From the NCBI RefSeq assembly GCF_019449565.1, contig NZ_JAGRPM010000053.1, forward strand, positions 1-33,929: a DNA stretch of 33,929 nt, read 5' to 3'. Numbering within the stretch: position 1 is the stretch's first letter; each line of letters begins with the position of its first letter. Position numbers and translations under genes: made by a program. The DNA is from Rhodoblastus sp. GTDB lineage: Bacteria; Pseudomonadota; Alphaproteobacteria; Rhizobiales; Beijerinckiaceae. A model generated the notes under the pieces. The model did not search any database and had not been told where the DNA came from. It was given only the letters and a program-made list of their open reading frames with translations. Shown here one piece after another: positions 6,966-17,913 of this stretch.

Positions 6966-8528
6966 ATGAAGGTCTGGTCTTTTCGGCCCATGACCTCCCC
7001 CCTCAACACCTCTCCCTTCAATCTCGCCGCCTTCTGCCTCGCCGAAAACGCCGCCCGCCATCCGGACAAGACCGCGCTGGTCCTGACCGACGGCGCCCAT
7101 GACCTGCTCCTGAGCTATGGCGAACTCGATCTCGCCGTGCGCCGCCTCGCCGCGGGCCTGTCCGCGCTCGGCCTGCCGACCGGCGCGCGGGTGATGATCC
7201 GGCGCGGCAACGACCTCTTCTATGTGCTGAGCTTTTTCGCCTGCATCGGCGCCGGACTGGTCGCCCTGCCCTCCTCGTCGCAACTCACGGAGGAAGAGGC
7301 CGATTTTCTCGCGGCGGATTCGGGCGCCGCCGCGGTCATCTGCTCTGGCGGCCTGACGGCCCATGGCGCGACGATCATCGACGACGCCGAACTCGCCCGG
7401 CTCGCCGCTTTTCCGCCGCGCGCCTACGCCGCGACCGCGCCGGACGACCCGGCCTATCTTATCTACACGTCCGGCACCGCCAGCCGGCCCAAGGGCGTGC
7501 TGCACGCCCAGCGCGTGATTCTCGGCCGCGCGCCGATGCTGGACCATTGGCTCGGCCTGACCGGGGCCGACATCATGCTGCATGCGGGCGCGATCAACTG
7601 GACCTATACGCTCGGCGTCGGGTTGATGGATCCTTTTTCACGAGGCGCGACGGCGGTGATTTACAACGGCCCGGCCGATCCGGGCGTGTGGCCGGCGCTC
7701 ATCCGGCGTTTTTCCGCGACGCTGTTTGCCGCTGTTCCCGGCGTTTATCGCCAGATGCTGCGGCAGCCGTCCTGCACTGCGGAGAATCTCGCCAGCCTGC
7801 GCCACGGTCTCACCGCCGGCGAAGCGCTCGCCCCAGCCTTGCAGGCGCAATTCCGCGAGCGTTGCGGCAAGCCCCTCTATGAGGCGCTCGGGATGAGCGA
7901 AATTTCGACCTATATTTCCAGCGGCCCGACCGTCCCGCCCCCCGCCGGCTCGCCGGGCAAGCCGCAGCCGGGCCGCAAGGTCGTCATCCTGCCGCTGGAG
8001 GGCGGCGAAACGCCGCTCGCGCCGGGCGAAAGCGGGCTGATCGCAGTCCATCGCTCCGACCCCGGCCTGATGCTCCGCTATTGGAACCGCCCGGAGGCCG
8101 AGGCGGAGGTGTTTCGCGGCGACTGGTTCGTCGGCGGCGACGTCGCCGAGATGGACCCCGACGGCTATGTCTGGCTGCACGGGCGCGCCGACGACCTGAT
8201 GAACGCGCAGGGCTATCGCGTCTCGCCGGCGGAAGTCGAAGCCGTGTTGAGCCATGCGCCGGGCGTCGCCGATGTCGCGGTCGCGGAACGCCGGGTGCGC
8301 GAGGATGTGTCCGTCATCTGCGCCTTCATCGTGACGGCGCCGGGCGCGGCGCTCGATGAGCAAGCCCTCGCCCGCCATTGCGCGGAACATTTGGCCGCTT
8401 ACAAGAACCCAAAGCAATATCTGGCGCTGAAAAGTCTGCCGCGCACCAAGAACGGCAAGATCGCACGGCGCCTGTTGCCCCAGCTTTGGACGCCGGGAGG
8501 CAATCCAAAGGCCGCCGATCAGATCTGA
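6966..8528 (+). CDS. AMP-forming acyl-CoA synthetase (ANL superfamily)
   Basis: The 520-residue enzyme has the ANL adenylation signature YLIYTSGTASRPKGV (about residues 163-177) and the motif YEALGMSE (about 304-311). It also has the hinge region LHGRADDLMNAQGYRVSP and the C-terminal catalytic lysine in RTKNGKIARR (about 498). It activates a carboxylate to its acyl-AMP and then to the CoA thioester. The overall look is closest to the benzoate-CoA ligase and medium-chain acyl-CoA synthetase groups, but the exact acid is not readable. AGGTGA lies 7 nt before ATG 6966; a second ATG at 6990 is possible. The gene converges on and overlaps the Rrf2 regulator gene by 10 bp. Confidence 0.88.
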   Translation: MKVWSFRPMTSPLNTSPFNLAAFCLAENAARHPDKTALVLTDGAHDLLLSYGELDLAVRRLAAGLSALGLPTGARVMIRRGNDLFYVLSFFACIGAGLVALPSSSQLTEEEADFLAADSGAAAVICSGGLTAHGATIIDDAELARLAAFPPRAYAATAPDDPAYLIYTSGTASRPKGVLHAQRVILGRAPMLDHWLGLTGADIMLHAGAINWTYTLGVGLMDPFSRGATAVIYNGPADPGVWPALIRRFSATLFAAVPGVYRQMLRQPSCTAENLASLRHGLTAGEALAPALQAQFRERCGKPLYEALGMSEISTYISSGPTVPPPAGSPGKPQPGRKVVILPLEGGETPLAPGESGLIAVHRSDPGLMLRYWNRPEAEAEVFRGDWFVGGDVAEMDPDGYVWLHGRADDLMNAQGYRVSPAEVEAVLSHAPGVADVAVAERRVREDVSVICAFIVTAPGAALDEQALARHCAEHLAAYKNPKQYLALKSLPRTKNGKIARRLLPQLWTPGGNPKAADQI

Positions 8529-8968
8529 AAAGTCAGCGCCGCCTCGAGCGGAGCGCTCAGCGCCCGCATGTCGGCGAGGCTGTGGTTGTCGAGAACCTCG
8601 GCAATGGCGTTGCGCGCCTTGACCATCATCAGCCGCACCGCGCAGGCGCGCTCGTCGGAGCAATCGTCGCAGGCCCGGTAGGCGGTGACGCTGGCGCATT
8701 GGATCGGGGCCAGCGGCCCATCGAGCACGCGCACGATATTGCCCACGGCGATCTGGCTCGCAGGCCGCGCCAAGGCATAGCCGCCGCCCTTGCCCTTTTT
8801 TGAAAAGACCAGGCCGGCGTTGCGCAATTCCGAGAGGATCTGGTCGAGGAATTTCTTCGGGATATTATTGGAATCGGCCATGTCCTGAACCTGCGCCAGC
8901 GCGCCCTGCTCCAGCCCGGCGAGATGGACCATCGCCTTCAACCCGTATTTCCCCTTGTTGGTCAGCAT
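8519..8968 (-). CDS. Rrf2-family transcriptional regulator with a cysteine cluster
   Basis: The 149-residue protein opens with the Rrf2 winged helix (LTNKGKYGLKAMVHLA, then NNIPKKFLDQILSELRNAGLV and the wing SKKGKGGGYALARP). It carries Cys91, Cys100, Cys103 and Cys109 in the region where IscR and NsrR bind an Fe-S cluster. An Fe-S or redox signal is therefore likely, but spacing does not match IscR exactly. ATG 8968 gives the usual family start; the frame continues upstream without homology. Its ribosome site is weak (a GGGG run). A perfect 14-bp-arm palindrome lies 32 bp upstream (9000-9029), but this belongs to a dispersed repeat, so it should not be assumed to be the operator. The gene ends in the palindrome TCAGATCTGA shared with the convergent synthetase gene. 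Confidence 0.88.
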   Translation of the reverse strand: MLTNKGKYGLKAMVHLAGLEQGALAQVQDMADSNNIPKKFLDQILSELRNAGLVFSKKGKGGGYALARPASQIAVGNIVRVLDGPLAPIQCASVTAYRACDDCSDERACAVRLMMVKARNAIAEVLDNHSLADMRALSAPLEAALTFQI

Positions 8969-8999
8969 GTGCCCCGTTCCCGCGATGTAATATCCGCTG

Positions 9000-9140
9000 T
9001 CCCTTATCGCGACCCGTCGCGATAAGGGAATCCCTCGCATAAGCCCAAAAGACATCAAAAGACGCCCGATTCTCAACGGGCTTTCGGTCGCGTTCGCTCC
9101 TAGCCGGTCCTGACAGGCTTCGGCCTGTCAGGACCGGCCT
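9000..9140. repeat. structured intergenic repeat, copy 1
   Basis: Three stem-loops are linked by two conserved blocks. Stem-loop 1 is a 14-bp perfect inverted repeat with a 2-nt spacer (9000-9029). Block A is CCCTCGCATA (9032-9041). Stem-loop 2 is GCCCG/CGGGC (9064-9068, 9077-9081). Block B is TTCGCTCCTA (9093-9102). Stem-loop 3 is a perfect 16-bp stem closed by a TTCG loop (9103-9138). Copy 2 at 12388-12515 has the same order and nearly the same block spacing. This copy lies between the start of the Rrf2 gene and the start of the AmpG-like gene. Confidence 0.8.
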
Positions 9141-9251
9141 AAGCCGAATTCCACTAAAATAGCAGCATTGATTGAGAAAACCCATAAAGACGATGGAAAA
9201 ACGCTTGGGGCCTTTTTCGCTTTTGTCGCATGTCCGTGGCATATTCGCGCC

Positions 9252-12373
<3,122 letters not shown>

Positions 12374-12387
12374 TTTTCTGTTTCGTC

Positions 12388-12515
12388 GATTGCGATAAAT
12401 CGCAATCAACGTCCCCTCGCATAGGCTCGGCCAGAAGCCCGTCGAAAGACGGGCGTCTTTCGACGCCCTTTCGCATTCGCTCCTAACCGGTTCTCGTTGA
12501 CCGAGAACCGGTCCT
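12388..12515. repeat. structured intergenic repeat, copy 2
   Basis: The architecture is the same as copy 1 at 9000-9140. Stem-loop 1 is GATTGCGAT/ATCGCAATC with a 2-nt spacer (12388-12407). Block A is CCCTCGCATA (12414-12423). Stem-loop 2 is GGGCGTC/GACGCCC with a TTTC loop (12451-12468). Block B is TTCGCTCCTA (12476-12485). Stem-loop 3 is an 11-bp stem (12486-12512). Block A to block B distance is 62 nt here and 61 nt in copy 1. An overlapping alternative hairpin GCCCGTC/GACGGGC with a GAAA loop precedes stem-loop 2. The copy fills the gap between the convergent pgm and membrane-protein genes. Confidence 0.8.
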
Positions 12516-14007
12516 AGCGCCGCACAAAAACGGTCGCGATGTCATCGCGAAAAACCTGCCGCCAGTCCGGCGAGCCGGCAAGAATCTGATTGGCTGGCAT
12601 GACGCTCGGCAGCAGGGTCCAGCCGATCTTCGGATCGGCCAGCAGGGCCGTCAGCGTTTCAGGCTTGCGTCCGGCGAGCGCCAGCGACAGGTCGTAATGC
12701 ATCATGCCGAACAGTTCGGCGCGGCCATCGACATAGGTCGGCACATGCTGGCTGATCAGAAAGCCGCCGAACCGATCCTCGTTCAGCACCCCGCCCGTGG
12801 CGCCGGCGGCGATAGCGGCGTCGAGCGCGGCCTGCGGCGCCGACTCTGCGGGCAGAGTCAGCGGCCCCTGCCGGATCGCCATTCCGGCCGCGACCGCCAG
12901 CAGAACAGCGATTCCGAAAGCGGCCAGCGGTCGTTTTTCGCGCGGCAGGCGCGTGACGCCGCCCAGTGCCGCAACCGGCGCGCCGAGCAGCAAAGCGATG
13001 ATCATCAGGCCAAGCGTCTCCTGCCGCACATGGGCGAGCATGGAATGCAGCAGCGCCGCCAGCAAAGCGACGCGCGGCGCGGGCAGGCGCAACCCGCTCA
13101 GCAGAGCCGCGCCGATCCCAAGCAGCAAGATGAATTCGAAATGGCCGAAACCCGCGAAATTTTGCGGGCGCCACTCGACGATCAGGCTCATCGCCGGCCC
13201 AAGTTCCAGAACGCCGCGCGCGGCGACGATCACGCCCCAGCCATAGGGATGGATCAGCGCCGCCAGCCCGCAGGCCAAAGCGAAAGCCAGCCAGCGCAGG
13301 GCGAGCCGCATGCGCGAACCTTCCGTCCGGGCGAGGGCTTCCCAGGCAAAAAAGGGCATCAGGATGAAGCCGAACAGGAAGGAGCCATGCAGATTAGCCC
13401 AGAGCGTGATGAGAAGCGCTGCGGCCCAGCGCGGGGTGCGGCCCTGCTCGGCGGCCTCCAGCAATTGCGCGGCGAACAAAGCCACGACGGGCCAGGCCAG
13501 CACATGCGGCCGCGCCAGCAGGTGGAAATTGCCCGCCAGCGCGATGACGACGACGACCGCCAGCGCGAAAAGCCCGCCGGCGCGGCGCTCGACATGGGCG
13601 AAGATGATCGCATAGGCCGCGCTGGCCGCGAAAAGGGCGAGCAGCGCCGCGCCGGTCCAGCCTGCGAATTTGAAGGCCAGCGCATAAAGAACCTGCGATA
13701 GCCATTCCTTGGCGATCCAGGGCTGCCCGGCCATGGTCCAGGAATAGGTATCGACGGTCGGGAAACGGCCCGAGGCGAGAATGTCCTGCCCGGTGCGGAC
13801 ATGCCAGAGCATGTCGGGATCGGCCAGCAGGCTCGCCATTGACGGAAGAAGCAGAGCGAAAATCCCGAGGCCGGCCAAAATCGCCTGCGGCCAGTCGAGC
13901 GGCGGCGCGGCGGCGAGCGGCGGCAGGATCAGGCGGCCCAACAAGGAATTCGACCGCGCTGGCGCATTCCGCGCGGCGGAAACATCAAAAACAGCCGACT
14001 CGGTCAT
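12514..14007 (-). CDS. large polytopic membrane protein, possibly GT-C glycosyltransferase-like
   Basis: The 497-residue protein has many hydrophobic segments. After the first membrane segment it has an extracytoplasmic-type motif: DPDMLWHVRTGQDILASG followed by WIAKEWLSQVLYALA. An acidic DxDxxWH-like motif after the first helix is reminiscent of GT-C enzymes that use polyprenyl-linked donors, but I do not recognise a characterised family. The C-terminal 110 residues are soluble-looking (GGFLISQHVPTYVDGRAELF). ATG 14007 is the only good start. Its stop codon TAG overlaps the end of the structured repeat. No partner gene is adjacent. Confidence 0.65.
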   Translation of the reverse strand: MTESAVFDVSAARNAPARSNSLLGRLILPPLAAAPPLDWPQAILAGLGIFALLLPSMASLLADPDMLWHVRTGQDILASGRFPTVDTYSWTMAGQPWIAKEWLSQVLYALAFKFAGWTGAALLALFAASAAYAIIFAHVERRAGGLFALAVVVVIALAGNFHLLARPHVLAWPVVALFAAQLLEAAEQGRTPRWAAALLITLWANLHGSFLFGFILMPFFAWEALARTEGSRMRLALRWLAFALACGLAALIHPYGWGVIVAARGVLELGPAMSLIVEWRPQNFAGFGHFEFILLLGIGAALLSGLRLPAPRVALLAALLHSMLAHVRQETLGLMIIALLLGAPVAALGGVTRLPREKRPLAAFGIAVLLAVAAGMAIRQGPLTLPAESAPQAALDAAIAAGATGGVLNEDRFGGFLISQHVPTYVDGRAELFGMMHYDLSLALAGRKPETLTALLADPKIGWTLLPSVMPANQILAGSPDWRQVFRDDIATVFVRR

Positions 14008-14119
14008 GCCGCCATCCCAAAACGAGCGAGCGAAGCCTATATGGAAAAGATTGACGGATTGGTCGGCTGGTGGCGTTTACGCGTGATCGCGGGGCAAAAA
14101 AAAACGCCTCGGAGCGGAC

Positions 14120-14147
14120 TTGCCTTTATACTCACAATGAGTATATG
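14120..14147 (+). promoter_or_regulatory. nad operon promoter with operator 1
   Basis: TTGCCT (14120-14125) and TATATG (14142-14147) are 16 nt apart and could be the -35 and -10. Between and overlapping them is the perfect palindrome TATACTCA-CAA-TGAGTATA (14127-14145). A protein bound there would block RNA polymerase. The motif fits what I recall of the NadQ regulator sites upstream of nadABC in alphaproteobacteria. Confidence 0.6.
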
Positions 14148-14210
14148 TAGGAAGTGTGAACAGGAGAGCATCCTGAAGAGCCGTTTCGACGGCCTTTTTA
14201 TCGGTTCTAG

Positions 14211-14231
14211 TTATGCTCAAGCTGAGCATAA
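14211..14231 (+). promoter_or_regulatory. nad operon operator 2
   Basis: TTATGCTCA-AGC-TGAGCATAA is a perfect 9-bp inverted repeat with a 3-nt spacer, the same layout as operator 1. It ends 3 nt before the nadA ribosome binding site GGGAG. The centres of the two palindromes are 85 bp apart, close to eight helical turns, so cooperative looping is possible. Confidence 0.65.
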
Positions 14232-14246
14232 CAGGGAGTGAGCGTC

Positions 14247-15341
14247 ATGCAGGTTCTTTCGTCTTCGCGTCGTTCGGCGGACCCGATGTCCGAGCAGCCT
14301 TCGGCCCAGCCAGGCCCGGCCGCCCTGCGCCATGGCGTCCTTCCGATGCCCAATCTCGCCTGGACGCCTGAAGTGGCCCGCGAGACCGCGCATCTCTATG
14401 AAAAGGTCAAGTCGATCATCCCGCCGATCGAATGGCCTTTCCATGCGCCTTATGTGAAGGCGATCAATGAGCTGAAGAAGCAGCGCAACGCCGTCATCCT
14501 GGCCCATAACTACCAGACGCCGGAGATCTATAATTGCGTCGCTGACGTCGTCGGCGACTCGCTCCAGCTCGCGCGCCTCGCCGGCCAGTCCGACGCCGAT
14601 ATCATCGTGCAGGGCGGCGTGCATTTCATGGCTGAGACCTCGAAGCTGCTCAGCCCGGACAAGACCGTGCTGATCCCGGATTCACGCGCCGGCTGTTCGC
14701 TGGCCGCCTCCATCACAGGAGCGGACGTGCGCGCGCTGCGCCGCAAATATCCCGGCGTTCCGGTCGTCGCTTATGTCAACACCTCCGCCGACGTGAAGGC
14801 GGAAGTTGATATCTGCTGCACTTCGTCCAACGCCGTGAAGGTGGTCGAGAGCCTGGGAACCGACACGGTCATCATGGTTCCAGACCGCTTCCTCGCGGCC
14901 AATGTGGCGCGCCAGACCAAGGTGAAGATCATCGCCTGGCACGGCGCCTGCGAAGTGCACGAGCGCTTCACCGCCGAGGAACTGCTGCGCTATCGCGCGG
15001 ACGATCCCTCGATCGAGCTGATCGCGCATCCCGAATGCCCGCCGGAAGTCGTGGATGTCTGCGACTTCTCCGGCTCGACCGCGGCCATGATCGATTACGT
15101 CAAGACGCGCAAGCCGAAGCGGGTTCTGCTCGTGACGGAATGTTCGATGGCCGATAATGTCGCGGCGGAAAATCCCGGCGTGGATTTCGTGCGCCCCTGC
15201 AATCTCTGCCCGCACATGAAGCGGATCACGCTGCCGAAAATTCTCGACAGCCTTGTCTATATGCGCGAGGAAGTGACCATCGACCCGCTTCTCGCCCTGC
15301 GCGCCCGCCGTTCGGTCGAACGGATGATCGAGCTGAAGTGA
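14247..15341 (+). CDS. nadA: quinolinate synthase A
   Basis: The 364-residue enzyme condenses iminoaspartate with dihydroxyacetone phosphate to quinolinate, the second step of de novo NAD synthesis. It uses a [4Fe-4S] cluster. Family motifs include [28 protein letters not shown], the AGCSLA cysteine (about Cys150), HPECPPEV (about Cys264) and CNLCPHMK (about Cys318 and Cys321). The start ATG 14247 has GGGAG 8 nt upstream. The first 40 residues are low-complexity and vary in the family. It is the first gene of nadA-nadB-nadC. Confidence 0.96.
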   Translation: MQVLSSSRRSADPMSEQPSAQPGPAALRHGVLPMPNLAWTPEVARETAHLYEKVKSIIPPIEWPFHAPYVKAINELKKQRNAVILAHNYQTPEIYNCVADVVGDSLQLARLAGQSDADIIVQGGVHFMAETSKLLSPDKTVLIPDSRAGCSLAASITGADVRALRRKYPGVPVVAYVNTSADVKAEVDICCTSSNAVKVVESLGTDTVIMVPDRFLAANVARQTKVKIIAWHGACEVHERFTAEELLRYRADDPSIELIAHPECPPEVVDVCDFSGSTAAMIDYVKTRKPKRVLLVTECSMADNVAAENPGVDFVRPCNLCPHMKRITLPKILDSLVYMREEVTIDPLLALRARRSVERMIELK

Positions 15342-15410
15342 GCGGGTCCTTCCCTCTCCGCGCGCTCTCCCGCGCGGCGCTCTTTGGCGCTGGAGAGAAT
15401 GAGGCCTGAA

Positions 15411-16964
15411 ATGTCAGAACCCGATATCTTTATCGTCGGCGGCGGTTTGGCCGGACTGTTCTGCGCCCTGAAGCTGGCGCCGCTCCCGGTCGCCGTTCTC
15501 GCCGCCGCGCCCATCGGCGAGGGCTCGTCGTCAGTCTGGGCGCAGGGCGGCATCGCCGCCGCCGTGGCCGAGGGCGACAGCCCCGAACTGCACGCCGCCG
15601 ACACCAAAGCCGCTGGCGCAGGCATCGTCGATGATGAAACCGCGCTGTCCGTCGCCCGCGAGGCGCGGGCGCGGGTCGATGACCTGTTGCGCATCGGCGC
15701 GCCCTTCGATCACGATTCCGCCGGCAATCTCACCCCCTCGCAGGAGGCCGCCCATTCCGCGCGGCGCATCGTGCGCGTCAAGGGGGACGGCGCCGGCGCC
15801 GCCATCATGCAGGCCCTGATCGCGGCCGTGCGGCGCACGCCTTCCATCACGCTCCATGAAAATGTCGTCGCCGAGGATCTGATTCTTCAGTCCGGCCGCG
15901 TCGCCGGGGTTTTCGCCCGCGACGGCTCCGGCGCCCTGCGCGCCTTCCCGGCCCGGGCGACCGTTCTCGCCTGCGGCGGCATCGGCGCGCTTTACGCGCT
16001 GACCACCAATCCGCCCCAGGCCAATGGCGCGGCTCTGGCCTTCGCGGCGCGGGCCGGCGCGCGCATCGCCGACGCCGAATTCGTGCAGTTCCACCCCACC
16101 GCCATCGACATCGGCCGCGACCCCGCGCCGCTCGCGACAGAGGCGCTTCGGGGCGAAGGCGCCATTCTGGTCAATCGCGCTGGCCATCGCTTCATGCCGG
16201 CGTTGCACAAGGACGCCGAGCTTGCCCCGCGCGACATCGTGGCGCGCGGCGTCTTCGCCGAAATCGCCGCCGGGCGCGGCGCCTTTCTCGACGCGACGAA
16301 AGCCGTGGGCGCGGCCTTCGCTGAAAAATTCCCCAATGTCGCGGCGACCTGCCGCTCGGCCGGCGTCGATCCGGCCCGCCAGCCGATCCCGATCGCCCCG
16401 GCGGAACATTATCACATGGGCGGAATCTGGACCGACGCGAAGGGCCGGACCTCTCTGCCCGGCCTATGGGCGGCGGGCGAGGTCGCCTCGACCGGTCTGC
16501 ACGGCGCCAATCGCCTCGCCTCCAACTCCTTGCTGGAAGCAGTCGTCTTCGCTGACCGCGTCGCGCGCGACATCGCGGAGACCCTGCCCGGCCTGCCCGC
16601 CCCCCAGCCCTCCACAGCGGCCGAGAAGCCGGCGCGGGCTGACGCGGAGAACGCGACGGAAGTCCGCCGCATCATGTCCCGCCATGTCGGCGTGCTGCGC
16701 GACGCCTCCGGCCTGCGCGAGGCCCTGCGCGCGCTTTACGCCCTGCGCGGCAAGGCGCTGGCCGAAGGCGCCGCCGATCTGCGCAACCGCGCCGAGGCCG
16801 CCCTTCTCATCGCCGCCAGCGCCTACCTGCGGCGCGAGAGCCGTGGCGGCCATTTCCGCACCGATTTTCCGTCGGCCGATCCCGCCCAGGCGCATCGTTC
16901 CGTCATCACGCTGGACGAGGCCTTGAGCCTCGCGCGCAGCGTCGCCGCTTCCGAGGCCGCATGA
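15411..16964 (+). CDS. nadB: L-aspartate oxidase
   Basis: The 517-residue flavoprotein oxidises L-aspartate to iminoaspartate for NadA. It has the FAD-binding [11 protein letters not shown] at the N-terminus, [27 protein letters not shown], and the C-terminal [12 protein letters not shown] and [15 protein letters not shown]. These place it in the succinate dehydrogenase flavoprotein/NadB family. ATG 15411 (MSEPD) follows GAGG at a suitable distance; ATG 15399 is an alternative adding four residues. The gap from nadA is 69 bp. It overlaps nadC by 4 bp (ATGA), which implies coupled translation. Confidence 0.95.
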   Translation: MSEPDIFIVGGGLAGLFCALKLAPLPVAVLAAAPIGEGSSSVWAQGGIAAAVAEGDSPELHAADTKAAGAGIVDDETALSVAREARARVDDLLRIGAPFDHDSAGNLTPSQEAAHSARRIVRVKGDGAGAAIMQALIAAVRRTPSITLHENVVAEDLILQSGRVAGVFARDGSGALRAFPARATVLACGGIGALYALTTNPPQANGAALAFAARAGARIADAEFVQFHPTAIDIGRDPAPLATEALRGEGAILVNRAGHRFMPALHKDAELAPRDIVARGVFAEIAAGRGAFLDATKAVGAAFAEKFPNVAATCRSAGVDPARQPIPIAPAEHYHMGGIWTDAKGRTSLPGLWAAGEVASTGLHGANRLASNSLLEAVVFADRVARDIAETLPGLPAPQPSTAAEKPARADAENATEVRRIMSRHVGVLRDASGLREALRALYALRGKALAEGAADLRNRAEAALLIAASAYLRRESRGGHFRTDFPSADPAQAHRSVITLDEALSLARSVAASEAA

Positions 16965-17818
16965 ACCTGCCCGAACTCAATCCCCATCTGGTCGAAGAGG
17001 CCGTGCGCGCCGCGCTCGCGGAAGATTTCGGCCGCGCCGGCGACATCACCTCTCAAGCCACCATTCCAGCCTCCGCCCAGGCCAAAGCGGTGATCGCCGC
17101 GCGCAGAAAACCCGGCGTGCTGGCGGGACTGGGCCTCGCTCGCAAGGCTTTCGAGCTGGTCGATCCCTCGCTGCGTTTCGAGGCTCTGGCGCGGGACGGC
17201 GATCATTTCGCGCCCGGCGCCGTGCTGGCGCGGATCGAAGGCTCCGCCCGGGGCATTCTTTCCGCCGAGCGCGTCGCCCTGAACTTTCTTGGCCGGCTGT
17301 GCGGGATCGCGACCCTGACCTCGCAATATGCCGAGGCTGTCGCGCCCACCAAGGCGAAAATCTGCTGCACGCGCAAAACCACGCCCGGCCTGCGCGCCTT
17401 CGAGAAATATGCGGTGCGCTGCGGCGGCGGGGTCAATCACCGCTTCGGCCTCGACGACGCCGTCCTCATCAAGGACAATCACATCGCGGTCGCAGGAGGC
17501 GTGGCCCCCGCCCTGCGCGCGGCAAAAGCCTTCGTCGGCCATCTCGTCAAGATCGAGATTGAAGTCGACACGCTCGACCAGCTGCGCGAGGTTCTGGCGG
17601 AAGGCGCCGACGCCGTCCTGCTGGACAACATGGACCCGGCGCAATTGCGCGAGGCCGTGGCCATGATCGGCGGCCGGATGAAGGCGGAAGCCTCCGGCGG
17701 CATTCATCTGGCCGGATTGCGCGAAGTCGCGGAAACCGGCGTCGACCTGATTTCCTCCGGCGCCCTCACCCATTCCGCGCCGGTGCTCGATCTTGGCCTG
17801 GATATTGAAATCGGCTGA
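16961..17818 (+). CDS. nadC: nicotinate-nucleotide pyrophosphorylase (carboxylating)
   Basis: The 285-residue quinolinate phosphoribosyltransferase converts quinolinate and PRPP to nicotinate mononucleotide. Visible motifs are [31 protein letters not shown] with the PRPP and quinolinate-binding Arg and Lys, [18 protein letters not shown] and the C-terminal [16 protein letters not shown]. It closes the nadABC operon, which by itself gives the whole route from aspartate to nicotinate mononucleotide. A short hairpin GGCGT-AAAA-ACGCC (17836-17849) follows but has no T-tract. Confidence 0.96.
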   Translation: MNLPELNPHLVEEAVRAALAEDFGRAGDITSQATIPASAQAKAVIAARRKPGVLAGLGLARKAFELVDPSLRFEALARDGDHFAPGAVLARIEGSARGILSAERVALNFLGRLCGIATLTSQYAEAVAPTKAKICCTRKTTPGLRAFEKYAVRCGGGVNHRFGLDDAVLIKDNHIAVAGGVAPALRAAKAFVGHLVKIEIEVDTLDQLREVLAEGADAVLLDNMDPAQLREAVAMIGGRMKAEASGGIHLAGLREVAETGVDLISSGALTHSAPVLDLGLDIEIG

Positions 17819-17913
17819 GCCACCCTTGCCCTGAGGGCGTAAAAACGCCATCTTCCTCGGGTCCAACATCGAAGAGCGCGCGACTCGCCGCGCGTTTGGG
17901 AAAGTCCGGTTTC

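Noticed and set aside
9000..9138. The palindromes as a CRISPR array or as ordinary terminators
   Set aside because: There is no regular repeat-spacer pattern, and the stems lack T-tracts; the second copy shows they belong to one composite repeat.
17836..17849. GGCGT-AAAA-ACGCC as the nadC terminator
   Set aside because: The stem is only 5 bp and no T-run follows.
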